DNA of 64,000 bases from Cryobacterium ruanii (GCF_004404055.1 NZ_SOHK01000023.1:87696-151695), one strand, 5' to 3'; positions 8,218-17,318 are shown, numbered from the stretch's first letter. The notes: generated from the letters alone by a model not told the origin. Numbers and translations: made by a program.

Positions 8218-9752
8218 TCGACGGGCTTGGCCTCTAGCGGCTTGGCCTCTGCGGGCGCCCTGTGACTGGCCTCGGCTGCGGCACGCTGCTTGATGCCGAG
8301 CACGGAATGGCGACGGCCATAAGCGAAGTACACGATGAATCCGATCGCCAGCCAAACCGCGAACCGCACCCAGGTGAGGGTTGTGAGGTTCAGCATCAGC
8401 CAGGTACAGAGCACGGCCGACAGAATCGGCAGCACCGGCGAGAACGGCACTTTGAAAGCGCGCGGCAGATCCGGGCGTTTCCTGCGCAGCACGACGACAG
8501 CGATACTGACCAGTACGAAGGCCGACAGGGTACCGATATTGATCATCTCTTCAAGCACGCCGACGTCGGTGAGGCCGGCGATCAGCGCAACGGCGGTACC
8601 GGAGATGATCTGGATTCGGGCCGGAGTGCGGCGCTTCTCGCTCGTGACGCTGAGCCAGCGCGGCAGCAGTCCGTCCCGGCTCATCGCGAACAGCACGCGC
8701 GACAGGCCGAGCAGCAGCACCATGATCACCGTCGTGAGGCCGACGAGAATTCCGATCGAGATGACCTGCGCGGCCCAGCCGGCGCCGACGGCAACGAAGG
8801 CGGTTGCGAGGGAGGCGTTGGGGTCGTCGGCCAGCACCGTGTACGGCACCATGCCGGTCAGCACCAGACTCACGCCGAGGTAGAGCACGGTGACGATCGC
8901 GAGACCGGCGAAGATGCCCCGTGGCAGGGTCTTCTGCGGGTTTTTGACCTCTTCGGCGCTCGTGGCGACGACGTCGAACCCGATGAAGGCGAAGAACACC
9001 AGGGAAGCGCCGGCGAGCAGGCCGAACAGGCCGTACTGGGCCGGGGCGGCACCCGTCATGAAGGAGAACAAGGACTGCATCCAGACGTCACCGTCACCGC
9101 CGCTCGTGGGCACTTCGGCGGGGATGAACGGGACGTAGTTCTTCGGGTTGATGAAGAACGCACCGACGACGATCACGAAGACTACGATAGCGACCTTGAT
9201 GATCGTGAAGACGCTTGCGACCCGGGCGGAGAGCTGGGTGCCGAGCACGAGCAGGGCGGTGAAGATGGCGACGATGACGAAAGCACCCCAGCTCACATCA
9301 AGGCCGAGCACATTGATCGTGGCGGGAACGTTCCAGCCGGCCAGATCAAAGACGGTGCTGAGGTAGATACCCCAGTACTTTGCGATCACGGCGGCCGCGG
9401 TGAGCATCTCCAGGATGAGGTCCCAGCCGATGATCCAGGCGAGCAGTTCGCCGAGGGTGGCGTAGGTGAAGGTGTAGGCGGAGCCCGCGACGGGAACGGC
9501 GGAGGCGAACTCGGCGTAGCACATGATCGCGAGGGCGCAGGTGAACGCCGCCAGCAGAAAGGCGAGGGTGACCGACGGTCCGGCGTAGCTGCCGGCGGCC
9601 TTGGCACCGACCGAGAAGATTCCCGCGCCGACGGCCACGGCAACGCCCATGATCATGAGGTCCCAGGTGCCGAGGGTCCGTTTGAGGCTGTGCCCTTTCT
9701 CCAGCGAGTCCGCTATCGAATCTTCAATACTTTTAGTGCGCCAGAGACTCAT
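8214..9752 (-). CDS. APC-superfamily amino acid permease, cationic amino acid transporter (CAT) type
   Basis: A 512-aa membrane protein with about 12 to 14 hydrophobic helices. The N-terminus (KSIEDSIADSLEKGHSLKRTLG) followed by MIMGVAVAVGAGIFSVG matches the CAT-like branch of the APC superfamily (YfnA and relatives). These import amino acids by H+ symport or facilitated exchange. The short stretch SAEEVKNPQKTLPRGI between helices is also diagnostic. Start ATG 9752 is chosen because homologues begin with MSLWRTKSI; a longer frame to 9881 is open but implausible. It lies between rpsO and pnp, genes that are normally adjacent. Substrate cannot be assigned beyond a cationic or neutral amino acid. 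Confidence 0.85.
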   Translation of the reverse strand: MSLWRTKSIEDSIADSLEKGHSLKRTLGTWDLMIMGVAVAVGAGIFSVGAKAAGSYAGPSVTLAFLLAAFTCALAIMCYAEFASAVPVAGSAYTFTYATLGELLAWIIGWDLILEMLTAAAVIAKYWGIYLSTVFDLAGWNVPATINVLGLDVSWGAFVIVAIFTALLVLGTQLSARVASVFTIIKVAIVVFVIVVGAFFINPKNYVPFIPAEVPTSGGDGDVWMQSLFSFMTGAAPAQYGLFGLLAGASLVFFAFIGFDVVATSAEEVKNPQKTLPRGIFAGLAIVTVLYLGVSLVLTGMVPYTVLADDPNASLATAFVAVGAGWAAQVISIGILVGLTTVIMVLLLGLSRVLFAMSRDGLLPRWLSVTSEKRRTPARIQIISGTAVALIAGLTDVGVLEEMINIGTLSAFVLVSIAVVVLRRKRPDLPRAFKVPFSPVLPILSAVLCTWLMLNLTTLTWVRFAVWLAIGFIVYFAYGRRHSVLGIKQRAAAEASHRAPAEAKPLEAKPVD

Positions 9753-9827
9753 GCGTGGGGGTGTCCGTTCCTTATTGCCAACCCCATATTGTAGCGCCCG
9801 TTCTACCCCCCTTCGCAGGGGACACAA

Positions 9828-9859
9828 AACGGGCCGCCACCCGAAAGTGACGACCCGTT
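9828..9859 (-). terminator. Rho-independent terminator of rpsO
   Basis: On the minus strand a 13-bp stem (AACGGGTCGTCAC with GTGGCGGCCCGTT, two G-U pairs, six-base loop) is followed by TTGTG. It lies 59 bases after the rpsO stop codon, so rpsO has its own terminator here and is not obviously read through into pnp. Confidence 0.75.
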
Positions 9860-9917
9860 GTGAAGAAGTTCGCGTTGTCAACGCTGCGCTGCTCCCTGCA
9901 AATCAAACGCAGAGATT

Positions 9918-10187
9918 TTAGCGACGCAGGCCGAGGCTGCCGATCAGTGTGCGGTATCGAGTGATGTCGATGTCCGACAGGTAACCGAGCAGACGGCGAC
10001 GCTGACCAACCATGAGAAGCAGGCCACGACGTGAGTGGTGGTCGTGCTTGTGCTCTTTCAGGTGCTCCGTGAGGTCGAGGATGCGCTGCGTGAGCATTGC
10101 AATCTGAACTTCCGGGGACCCGGTGTCGCCTGGGTGGGTAGCGTACTTTTCGATGATCGCCTTCTTAGCATCTGGTTCGAGTGCCAT
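9918..10187 (-). CDS. rpsO: 30S ribosomal protein uS15
   Basis: An 89-aa protein with the complete uS15 signature ([20 protein letters not shown], then [21 protein letters not shown]). It binds the central domain of 16S rRNA early in 30S assembly. ATG 10187 (MALEPDAKK) is the family start and is preceded by AAAGGGG; eight extra residues upstream are not conserved. The gene is single here, followed by its own hairpin terminator, with a permease gene before pnp. Confidence 0.98.
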   Translation of the reverse strand: MALEPDAKKAIIEKYATHPGDTGSPEVQIAMLTQRILDLTEHLKEHKHDHHSRRGLLLMVGQRRRLLGYLSDIDITRYRTLIGSLGLRR

Positions 10188-10395
10188 AAAGTGGGATCCC
10201 CTTTCTCTCACTGCGCGGTGCCCTTGGCTGAATGCCTGAGCTCTCTTTATCCGCGGCCGTTGAACGGCAACCTACATACTTTAGCAGAGCGGGCGACCGG
10301 CGCGGTCCCGCAGGACGGATTCGGCGACAACAGGCCCCGGTCTGTCCCTCTCGCGCGTACCGCTACAGTGGGGGAACCATCGAGGAGGCGCACGT

Positions 10396-10728
10396 ATGGG
10401 TACGTTGCTATACGGCAATCCGGGCATCGTGATCTCCTTCGACGATCGTGCCCTCATGCACCTGCAGATTGTGATCAGCACCAAGCTGCGCCGACGGGAA
10501 AGCTTCGTCTTCACCTGGACCGATTCCGCCGACGAGGGCAGCGGCCGCAGCGCCATCTGGCTCGACCCGACGAGCACGCTCTACTACCGGTATTTCGGTT
10601 GTCACACCCCGTCGATTAACCGAGACTGGATCGAAACGCTCATGCTCTCGGCCAACAGCACCGGCGGCCTAGTCTTAATCGCCGAACCCGAGCCGGCGCC
10701 GCCCGCCCTGTCTAAAACGCGTCGGTAG
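10396..10728 (+). CDS. DUF7882-family small protein
   Basis: A 110-aa protein with an excellent ribosome-binding site (AGGAGG at 10383-10388, seven bases before ATG). The start MGTLLYGNPGIVISFDDRAL, then LQIVISTKLRRRESFVFTW, the IWLDPTSTLYYRYFG core and WIETLMLSANSTGGL match a family very common in Microbacteriaceae. It is listed as DUF7882 and often mislabelled 'ATP-dependent DNA ligase'. No ligase motif (KxDG) is present. No signal peptide or membrane segment is visible, so it is probably cytoplasmic. The tail is proline rich. Function is unknown; several paralogues per genome are usual. Confidence 0.8.
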   Translation: MGTLLYGNPGIVISFDDRALMHLQIVISTKLRRRESFVFTWTDSADEGSGRSAIWLDPTSTLYYRYFGCHTPSINRDWIETLMLSANSTGGLVLIAEPEPAPPALSKTRR

Positions 10729-10758
10729 CGCGGGCGTCCCCCGGTTGCGAGACCCGTC

Positions 10759-13677
10759 TCAGGATGCGATCTCGCCGAGCACGGCGGCGAGCGCACACAG
10801 AAAGTGGTCGGCGCTGGCGATCGTGAGGCACAGTGGCGGCTTGATCTTCAGCACGTTTTTGAAGTCACCGGTGGGCTGCACGATGCAGCCGCGCAGCAGC
10901 AGTTCGTCGCAGACGGCGACGGCAACGGCGGTGGCGGGCGTGAACTCAGCCCGATCACTCACCAGTTCGACGCCGAGGTAGAGCCCCATGCCGTAGACGG
11001 CACCGACCAGGTCGAATCGTTCGCCGAGACGTTCGAGGCCCCGCTTGAGGTGCTCCCCCACGACCTCGGCGTTCTGCTGCAGGCCCTCGTCACGCATGAT
11101 GTCGAGCACGGTGAGCCCGATGCGGCAGCTGAGCGGGCTTCCGCCGGCAGAAGAGAAGAACGGTCCGTCGTCGGCGAAACGTTCGGCCACGTCGCGACGC
11201 GTGATGACGGCTCCGAGCGGATGCCCGTTACCCATCGCCTTGGCGATGGTGATGATGTCGGGAACCACATTCTGCTGTTCGGTGCCCCAGAAGTGTTGAC
11301 CGAGGCGCGCGTAGCTCACCTGCACCTCGTCGGCGATGCAGAGCGCGCCGCGGGCGCGCATCCGCTCGTAAACGCCGCTCAGGTAGCCGTCGGGCAGCAG
11401 CACGCCGCCGGCATTGCCGAACACCGGTTCGGCAATGAAGGCGGCGATCGTACGCCCGTCGGCGGCGAGGGCCTGCAGGTCACCGTCGAGGTCATTCAGG
11501 TACTGCGGCGCCGACTGCATTCCCCGATACTTGCCGCGCACGGCGTTCGGCGCCTCAACGAGGTGCACCCATTCCGGCCGGGTCTCAAGCGCCCGCGGGT
11601 TGTCGGCGACCGACGATGAGACGGCATCCGCTGCCATCGACCAGCCGTGATACGCCTCCCGTACCGACACGACGGTGTCGTGGCCGGTGTAGCTGAGGGC
11701 CAGGCGCAGGGCCAGGTCGACCGCCTCGGTACCGCTGTTGACCAGGAAGACCGTGTCGAGCGGGTCGGGGGCGAGTTCGGCGAGGCGCTCGGTGAACCGT
11801 ATGAGTTCTTCATAGTGGAAGCGGGAGTTGGTGTTGAGCAGCGACCATTGGCTGCGGGCGGCCTCGGCTATGCGCGGGTGCCCGTGCCCGACGGTCGTGA
11901 CGTTGTTGACCATGTCGACGTAGCTCTGTCCGTGCGTGTCGATGAGGTGGTGTTTCCAGCCGCGTTCGATCTGCGGCGGTGCCGCGTAATAGTGTTCCTG
12001 CACGCGCGCGAACGTCGCGTCGCGGCGCTGCAACAGGGCGGCAGGGTCGGCGAGCGGTCCCAGGGGCGTGAGCCCGAGCAGGGCGGAAGGGTCTGGGCAG
12101 ACGCGCTGCCACAGCGCAGCCCCCGACGGCGCCACGAAGAATGGCGGACGGATGCCGCGCAGCCGGCTGGTCTGCACCGTCACGCGGTCGATGGCCGTGC
12201 CGTGTCGTGCGTGTCGGGGGCTGGCAGCGACGCTGCCGAGAGCGCTGCCGGCCCGAACGATCTGCCCGTCGGCGGCCGCGTCGACCCCGGTCAGCCACAG
12301 GTCGAAGTCGATACCCTCGAGTCGCACTGTTTTGGTATCGACCACGATGACGGTTCCGTCGATGGGTGCCGTGACCGGCATGTCGGCGGGCAGGTACACC
12401 TCGATGCCGAGGGCGAGGGTGATCGATTCGTCGGCCGTGTCGATACGGGTCTGTGAGAGGCGGAATTCGCCGTAGCCGGTGACGGCGTGGCCGAGGCAAG
12501 CTGCGGAATCCAGTGCCACTCGCTCGTCGATCCCGGGTTCGAGCCACCTGCCGGCGTCGTACGCGGCGCTCGTCACTGAGAGGTCGATCCGGGCCGCTGG
12601 GTCGAGCGGTCCGAGCACCGGATGCCCGGTTGCCGCGATCGCCTCGTGTGGGTCGGCTACGGCGAAGCGGATAAGGGCTTCGATTTCGGCGCCCTCTTGA
12701 GCGGAGGCCGTCTGGAAGGCAAGCCACTCGCGGGAGCGGTTGGCGTCGGCGTACTGGTTGCCGTCATCGAGGTGCACCTGCGCTTCACCGCTCACGACGA
12801 GTACCGCGGTTCGCAGGACGATCAACGGCCAGAGGGCCGAGAGTTCGGCATCGGTGAGTGGAACCTGCGCGGCGAAGGCCTCGATGGTGTCGAGAATGGC
12901 AAGCGGACGCTGCGGGCTGCGGTAGAGCACGCAGGCGCAGGTCGCGGCGAGCTCGGCGACGAGCCAGCCCTGGGCCACATCACCGAAGTCGATGACCCCG
13001 CTGATGGCGCCGGCGGCACCGTCCCCACTCACGACGTTGTCGTCGGTCAGGTCACCATGAATCGCCTGCACGCGCAGGTCTGCCGACACCCGGGTGAGCT
13101 GCCGCCGGGCGGCGTCGGTGACCGTGCGCAGCCGATCGCGGCGTGCCTCATCGTCGACCTGAACCAGGAGCGCATCGATCACTTCACCGCCGCGCCGCAG
13201 GTCCCACTGCAGAAATCGGTCCGTTCCGGGGTGCTCGAAGTCGGCGAGGCCACGAACGATGCGGGCGGCCACGTCGCCGAGCGAGCGAATCTGCTCGAGC
13301 GACAGGTGCAACGTGTCGGTCAGCGGATGCCCGTCGACGTAGGTCAGCAGCCGCAGGTCCAGGTTCTGCCCGTCGATAATGACGCGCACGATCTGGCTGC
13401 CGACGACGTCGGCGACGGCAGCGGGCAGATCGAGGTCCAGCCCGATGAGGTGCTCCAGCGCCGCATTTTGGGCCTCGAGTTCGATCGTAGCGACGGCGGG
13501 GTTGGAGACCTTGAGAACGACCGTGCCGGCATCCGCTTCAATGCGAAAGTTGCGGTCTTGATGGCTGCCGAGTTCGGTGACGGTGCCCGTGACGCCGAAC
13601 CGGTCGCGGGCGAGCTCGGTCGCCTGCTCGATCGTCAGGCGCGGGCGCGGCAGGTGGAAGGGGCTGTGCTCGGTCAT
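10759..13677 (-). CDS. Three-domain protein: APH-type kinase, degenerate M23-like domain, class III aminotransferase/phospho-lyase
   Basis: The 972-aa protein begins with an aminoglycoside-phosphotransferase fold (about 15-330) with the catalytic loop HGDLTDDN (Asp209) and the metal-binding DFGD (230-233). A region at about 410-505 resembles an M23/LytM beta domain, but the zinc ligands are lost (LALGIEV for HLGID, DRVTVQ for HxH). The rest (about 555-972) is a class III PLP enzyme with SGTEAVDLALRLA, EAYHGWS, AEPVFGNAGG, ADEVQ and the PLP lysine in TIAKAMGNGHPLGA (Lys813). Human hydroxylysine kinase and phosphohydroxylysine (or phosphoethanolamine) phospho-lyase are the separate counterparts of the two ends. 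So phosphorylation then beta-elimination of an amino alcohol is a reasonable guess. GGAG precedes ATG 13677. Confidence 0.85.
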   Translation of the reverse strand: MTEHSPFHLPRPRLTIEQATELARDRFGVTGTVTELGSHQDRNFRIEADAGTVVLKVSNPAVATIELEAQNAALEHLIGLDLDLPAAVADVVGSQIVRVIIDGQNLDLRLLTYVDGHPLTDTLHLSLEQIRSLGDVAARIVRGLADFEHPGTDRFLQWDLRRGGEVIDALLVQVDDEARRDRLRTVTDAARRQLTRVSADLRVQAIHGDLTDDNVVSGDGAAGAISGVIDFGDVAQGWLVAELAATCACVLYRSPQRPLAILDTIEAFAAQVPLTDAELSALWPLIVLRTAVLVVSGEAQVHLDDGNQYADANRSREWLAFQTASAQEGAEIEALIRFAVADPHEAIAATGHPVLGPLDPAARIDLSVTSAAYDAGRWLEPGIDERVALDSAACLGHAVTGYGEFRLSQTRIDTADESITLALGIEVYLPADMPVTAPIDGTVIVVDTKTVRLEGIDFDLWLTGVDAAADGQIVRAGSALGSVAASPRHARHGTAIDRVTVQTSRLRGIRPPFFVAPSGAALWQRVCPDPSALLGLTPLGPLADPAALLQRRDATFARVQEHYYAAPPQIERGWKHHLIDTHGQSYVDMVNNVTTVGHGHPRIAEAARSQWSLLNTNSRFHYEELIRFTERLAELAPDPLDTVFLVNSGTEAVDLALRLALSYTGHDTVVSVREAYHGWSMAADAVSSSVADNPRALETRPEWVHLVEAPNAVRGKYRGMQSAPQYLNDLDGDLQALAADGRTIAAFIAEPVFGNAGGVLLPDGYLSGVYERMRARGALCIADEVQVSYARLGQHFWGTEQQNVVPDIITIAKAMGNGHPLGAVITRRDVAERFADDGPFFSSAGGSPLSCRIGLTVLDIMRDEGLQQNAEVVGEHLKRGLERLGERFDLVGAVYGMGLYLGVELVSDRAEFTPATAVAVAVCDELLLRGCIVQPTGDFKNVLKIKPPLCLTIASADHFLCALAAVLGEIAS

Positions 13678-13714
13678 CGTTCTCCAGTTACGTGGGTGGC
13701 AGCGGCGGCAGGAC

Positions 13715-14830
13715 TCAGCGCTTGCGCACGCGCCGCTTGGGCGGGATGGCGCGTGGACGCGGGGCATCCGGTGTGTTCCAGGCCTTGGCGATGGCCCACG
13801 CGACGGCCGCGATCGGCACTGAGAGCACGGCGCCGACGATGCCGCCGAGAATGGTTCCGGCGGTCAACCCCACCAGGATGACGAGCGGGTGCAGCTTGAG
13901 CGACTGCGCCATGACGACCGGCTGCAGAAAATTACCCTCGAGCTGGTTGACGGCGATCACGATGATGATGACGATGAGCGCGACGCCCGGCCCGCTCGCG
14001 ACGAGGGCGACTAGGGCGGCGAGCACACCGGCCGCGGTCGCGCCGATCAGCGGGATGAAGGCACCCAGAAACACGATGACGGCGAGCGGCAGGGCCAGCG
14101 GCACCTGCAGGATGACCAGGCCGATGCCGATCGCGGTGGCATCGACGGCCGCGACGATCGCCGTGCCGCGCACGTAACCGCCGAGCACGCGCAGCGAGGT
14201 GTGGCCGATGCGGCGTCCGCGGGCGAGGCGTTCGCCCTTGAACGGGGTGAGGAAGAAATTCCAGATCTGGCCGCCGTCCTTGAGAAAGAAGAACAGGATG
14301 ACGATGAGCAGCACGGCTCCGGTGATCAGTTCGAAGACAGCGGATGCCCCGGCAAGTGCTCCGGTGCCGAACTGGCTGCTCGTGAGAAAACCCACGACAC
14401 TGTCGCGGGCGTCGTTGATCTGTTTCTCGTCGATCTCGATCGGTCCGTCGATGAGAAATTGCTGAAGGCGGTCGATGCCCTTGGAGGCCGAGGAGAACAG
14501 CTCGTCCCACTGGTCACGCACCGCTAAGACGATGAGGGTGATGATGCCGCCGAAGACGGCGATCCCACCGAGCAGGGTGATCCAGGTGGCCAGGATGGCC
14601 GCGACTCCGCGCCCCCGCAGGCCGTTGATGACCGGGCTCAGTGCCGAGGCGAGGATGATGGCGATCAGCACCGGGATGACGACGAGCTTGAGCTGGACCA
14701 GACCGAAGATGATTGCGGAGGCCAGAATGATGACGAGCAGAATCTGTCCGCTGCGTAATCCGAGCCAGCCGAGCCGATCGGTCAGCGGGGTGCGAGGAAC
14801 GAGGGGCGTGGGGTCGTCGTGTGCGCGCAT
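13715..14830 (-). CDS. AI-2E family transporter-like membrane protein
   Basis: The 371-aa protein has the standard topology of the family (PF01594): paired N-terminal helices, a soluble segment at about 105-145, then several helices. It carries the typical FFFLKDGG turn, PLIGATAAGVLAALVAL and the NQLEGNFLQPVVMAQSLKLHPLVILV signature. The C-terminus is strongly basic (PKRRVRKR). Members have been tied to autoinducer-2 export, Na+/H+ antiport or other small-molecule movement, so no substrate can be given. It lies 37 bases upstream of the kinase-aminotransferase gene in the same direction, and the two may be co-transcribed. Confidence 0.88.
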   Translation of the reverse strand: MRAHDDPTPLVPRTPLTDRLGWLGLRSGQILLVIILASAIIFGLVQLKLVVIPVLIAIILASALSPVINGLRGRGVAAILATWITLLGGIAVFGGIITLIVLAVRDQWDELFSSASKGIDRLQQFLIDGPIEIDEKQINDARDSVVGFLTSSQFGTGALAGASAVFELITGAVLLIVILFFFLKDGGQIWNFFLTPFKGERLARGRRIGHTSLRVLGGYVRGTAIVAAVDATAIGIGLVILQVPLALPLAVIVFLGAFIPLIGATAAGVLAALVALVASGPGVALIVIIIVIAVNQLEGNFLQPVVMAQSLKLHPLVILVGLTAGTILGGIVGAVLSVPIAAVAWAIAKAWNTPDAPRPRAIPPKRRVRKR

Positions 14831-14972
14831 GCACCCAGCCTAGACATCCGCCGCGCAGAAACAGCGATCGATCGGCCTCTTCGCCACCGTGGGCAGTATC
14901 GAAGTGCGGAGAATTCGACGATTCCGTCGAATCCACGGCAGACAGGACGGCCGGCTGGAGGAATGTCCGCCG

Positions 14973-15878
14973 TTAGGCACCCGTGTGAGCGTTCAGGGAT
15001 GCGGCGACCGTGTCGAGGATGGCTTCGTCGCCGGCATAGATTCCCTGGTCGCGCGGCCAGTGACTGATCAGATCCGTGAAGCCGAGCTCGGCGGCTCGGC
15101 CGACGGCATCCTCGAACGCTTGCATGCTCTGCAGGGAATAGGTTCCGCCGCTGTCGAGCGATAGGTAGCGGTCGATCGTGGCAGGGTCGCGGCCGGCCGC
15201 GCTGGCGACGTCGTCGAGCCGCCCGGTGAGACCGCGCACGCTCGCCCACCAGTCCTCCCCCACCGCGCCGTCCTGCCCGGTCGTCACCCAGCCCTGCCCG
15301 AAACGGCTCACCAGCCCGAGGCCTTTCGGTCCGTTGGCAGCGATCAGGAACGGGACCCGTTGGTGTGCCGGAGTGCCGACTTCGGACGAAACCATGCGCG
15401 CTCCCGCTGCGGTGTACCACCCGCCGGTGAAACTGATTCCCTCGGTGGCACCGGGTTCTTCACCACGCAGTAGCAGGTCGAGGTCGGTGACGAATTCGGC
15501 GAACCGCTCGTGCCGTTGCCGGGGCGTGTACTCCGGCTGGCCTAGAACGGTGGCATCAAAACCGGTGCCGCCCGACCCGACGCCGAGCAGAAACCGCCCA
15601 CTAGACACATCGTCGACCGTCGCGACTTCTTTGGCAAACGGCACCGGATGCCGAAAATTCGGAGACGAGACAAAAGTGCCGAGCGTGATGCGCTCGGTCA
15701 CGGCGGCCGCCGCGGCGAGGGTGGGGACGGTCGCGTTCCAGGGTTCGTCGGCGAGCGATCGCCACGACAAGTGGTCGTAGGTGAAGGCGTGGTCGAAACC
15801 GAACTGCTCGGCGGCGAGCCATTTTCTGCGCGCAATCGGCCACGGGTCCTGCGGAAGAATCACGATTCCAAAGCGCAT
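14973..15878 (-). CDS. LLM-class (luciferase-like) flavin-dependent oxidoreductase
   Basis: A 301-aa TIM-barrel protein of the bacterial luciferase family. It opens with MRFGIVILPQDPWP and contains FDHAFTYDHLSW, ERITLGTFVSSPNFRHPVPFAKEVATVDDVSSGRFLLGVGSG-type strands and a late GFTDLISHWP strand. Actinobacterial relatives use F420 or FMN to oxidise or hydroxylate diverse small molecules; which cofactor applies here cannot be told. Start is ATG 15878. It is divergent from the protealysin gene, separated by 69 bases. Confidence 0.85.
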   Translation of the reverse strand: MRFGIVILPQDPWPIARRKWLAAEQFGFDHAFTYDHLSWRSLADEPWNATVPTLAAAAAVTERITLGTFVSSPNFRHPVPFAKEVATVDDVSSGRFLLGVGSGGTGFDATVLGQPEYTPRQRHERFAEFVTDLDLLLRGEEPGATEGISFTGGWYTAAGARMVSSEVGTPAHQRVPFLIAANGPKGLGLVSRFGQGWVTTGQDGAVGEDWWASVRGLTGRLDDVASAAGRDPATIDRYLSLDSGGTYSLQSMQAFEDAVGRAAELGFTDLISHWPRDQGIYAGDEAILDTVAASLNAHTGA

Positions 15879-15947
15879 GGGTCGAGTCTATTCAGCACAG
15901 GGAAGACTCTTGGTTGCAATGTCGGCGGCCAGTGCCAGACTCTGCAC

Positions 15948-17042
15948 ATGGACACTCCGCACCCAGGCCCCGATCTCCACCCGCACTGCACGATCGTGCC
16001 GCCGTACCTGCTGGTGCGGCTGGCGAAACTCGACGATCCGCGCTTCGCACAGGCCGCGGCGGCCGCACGCGAGTCTCTGCTGCGGGACTCGCAGATCCGC
16101 CAGTTGCGGGGCGGGGAGCATCCGTTTACCTATTCCGGGGCTCGCACCCTGCCAGCTCGCACTCCCGGCGAGTCCGACCGCACCATTTCGGATGCCGGCG
16201 GCCAGGAGCGCCTGCCCGGCCGGCGGGTGCGTGCCGAGGGTCAGCCTGCCGGTAGCGACCCGGCCGTGAATGAGGCATACGACAGTCTCGGTGCCACCCA
16301 GGCCCTGTTCTGGACGCAGTTCGGGCGGGACAGCATCGACGGGCTGGGGCTGCCGATGGACGCGACCGTGCATTACGGCAAGCAGTACGACAACGCCTTT
16401 TGGGACGGCGAGCGCATGGTGTTCGGCGACGGTGACGGGCAGGTCTTCAACCGCTTCACCATTTCGCCCAGTGTGATCGGACATGAGCTGACGCACGGAG
16501 TCACCCAGTTCACCGCCAACCTTCAATACGAGGGACAGTCGGGGGCGCTCAACGAGTCCATCTCCGACGTGTTCGGTGCGCTGGTCGAGCAGCACACCCG
16601 GGGTCAGTCGAGTGCAGAGGCGAGCTGGCTGATCGGTGACGGCCTGTTCACCGACCAGGTCGAGGGCGTTGCCCTGCGATCGATGAAGGCGCCCGGCACC
16701 GCGTACAACGACGACGTGCTCGGCAAAGACCCGCAGCCGGGCAGCATGGCCGATTACATCGAAACCGACGACGACAACGGCGGTGTCCACCTCAATTCGG
16801 GCATCCCGAACCGCGCGTTCTACTTGGTCGCCGACGCCCTCGGTGGCAACGCCTGGGAAAGGCCGGGCCGCATTTGGTACAACACGCTCACCGGCACGGG
16901 GCTCGGCCGCGAGAGTGATTTCGCTGCCTTCGCCGCGGCCACCGCCGCAACGGCCGCGCAACTCCACGGCATCGGTGGGGCCGCCCACAATGCGGTCCTG
17001 CAAGCCTGGGTTACGGTCGGGGTGATGACGGGACGGGAGTAA
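15948..17042 (+). CDS. Protealysin-like M4 (thermolysin family) metallopeptidase
   Basis: From ATG 15948 the protein is 364 aa; longer in-frame starts lie within the divergent gene. There is no signal peptide. The short propeptide carries HCTIVPPYLL (PPY at 18-20), a hallmark of protealysin-like precursors. The zinc site is HELTH (His179, Glu180, His183) with Glu203 in NESISDVFGA as third ligand. A later GGVHLNSGIPNRAFYL segment supplies the proton-donor His. Serratia protealysin is made without a classical signal peptide, autoprocesses and acts on cytoskeletal and outer membrane proteins. The gene is followed after nine bases by a probable specific inhibitor. No obvious Shine-Dalgarno precedes the ATG. 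Confidence 0.9.
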   Translation: MDTPHPGPDLHPHCTIVPPYLLVRLAKLDDPRFAQAAAAARESLLRDSQIRQLRGGEHPFTYSGARTLPARTPGESDRTISDAGGQERLPGRRVRAEGQPAGSDPAVNEAYDSLGATQALFWTQFGRDSIDGLGLPMDATVHYGKQYDNAFWDGERMVFGDGDGQVFNRFTISPSVIGHELTHGVTQFTANLQYEGQSGALNESISDVFGALVEQHTRGQSSAEASWLIGDGLFTDQVEGVALRSMKAPGTAYNDDVLGKDPQPGSMADYIETDDDNGGVHLNSGIPNRAFYLVADALGGNAWERPGRIWYNTLTGTGLGRESDFAAFAAATAATAAQLHGIGGAAHNAVLQAWVTVGVMTGRE

Positions 17043-17051
17043 CATCGCCCT

Positions 17052-17318
17052 ATGAAAGTCATCGTCTCGCGCAGCGGCGGGATGGCGGGAATCCGCCTCA
17101 CCTGGGAAGTCCGAGTCGAAGAGCAACCCGACCCGGCGACCTGGGCAGATTTTCTCAATTCACTGCCCTGGGACGACGTCACCGACAGTGAGGCCGCCCC
17201 CGATCGATTCGCTTACCGCATCCGGTGCGCCCCGCACGAGGTTGTGCTCGGCGAAACCCAAGTGAACGGTCCCTGGCGCGACCTGGTCAACCGGGTCAGG
17301 GCCGCCAACGGCATGTAG
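17052..17318 (+). CDS. Emfourin-like protealysin inhibitor
   Basis: An 88-aa soluble protein with no signal peptide, nine bases downstream of the M4 peptidase. Its start, MKVIVSRSGGMAGIRLTWEV, and the DRFAYRI strand followed by HEVVLGE and a C-terminal helix (PWRDLVNRVRAAN) fit emfourin. Emfourin is the small protein inhibitor encoded beside protealysin in Serratia and reported to block M4 peptidases. Operon position and shared lack of signal peptides suggest the pair acts in the same compartment, with the inhibitor protecting the cytoplasm. Identification rests on these motifs and context. Confidence 0.82.
   Translation: MKVIVSRSGGMAGIRLTWEVRVEEQPDPATWADFLNSLPWDDVTDSEAAPDRFAYRIRCAPHEVVLGETQVNGPWRDLVNRVRAANGM

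Noticed and set aside
8262..9794. A long + strand open frame rich in Asp, Glu, Gly and His
   Set aside because: It is antisense to the amino acid permease; the composition is the typical shadow of a hydrophobic gene.
10396..10728. Annotation of the 110-aa protein as an ATP-dependent DNA ligase
   Set aside because: It has no KxDG motif or ligase domain; the name is a database carry-over for the DUF7882 family.
15648..15947. 100-residue extension of the M4 peptidase
   Set aside because: It overlaps the divergent luciferase-like gene and has no propeptide or signal features; the PPY propeptide follows ATG 15948.
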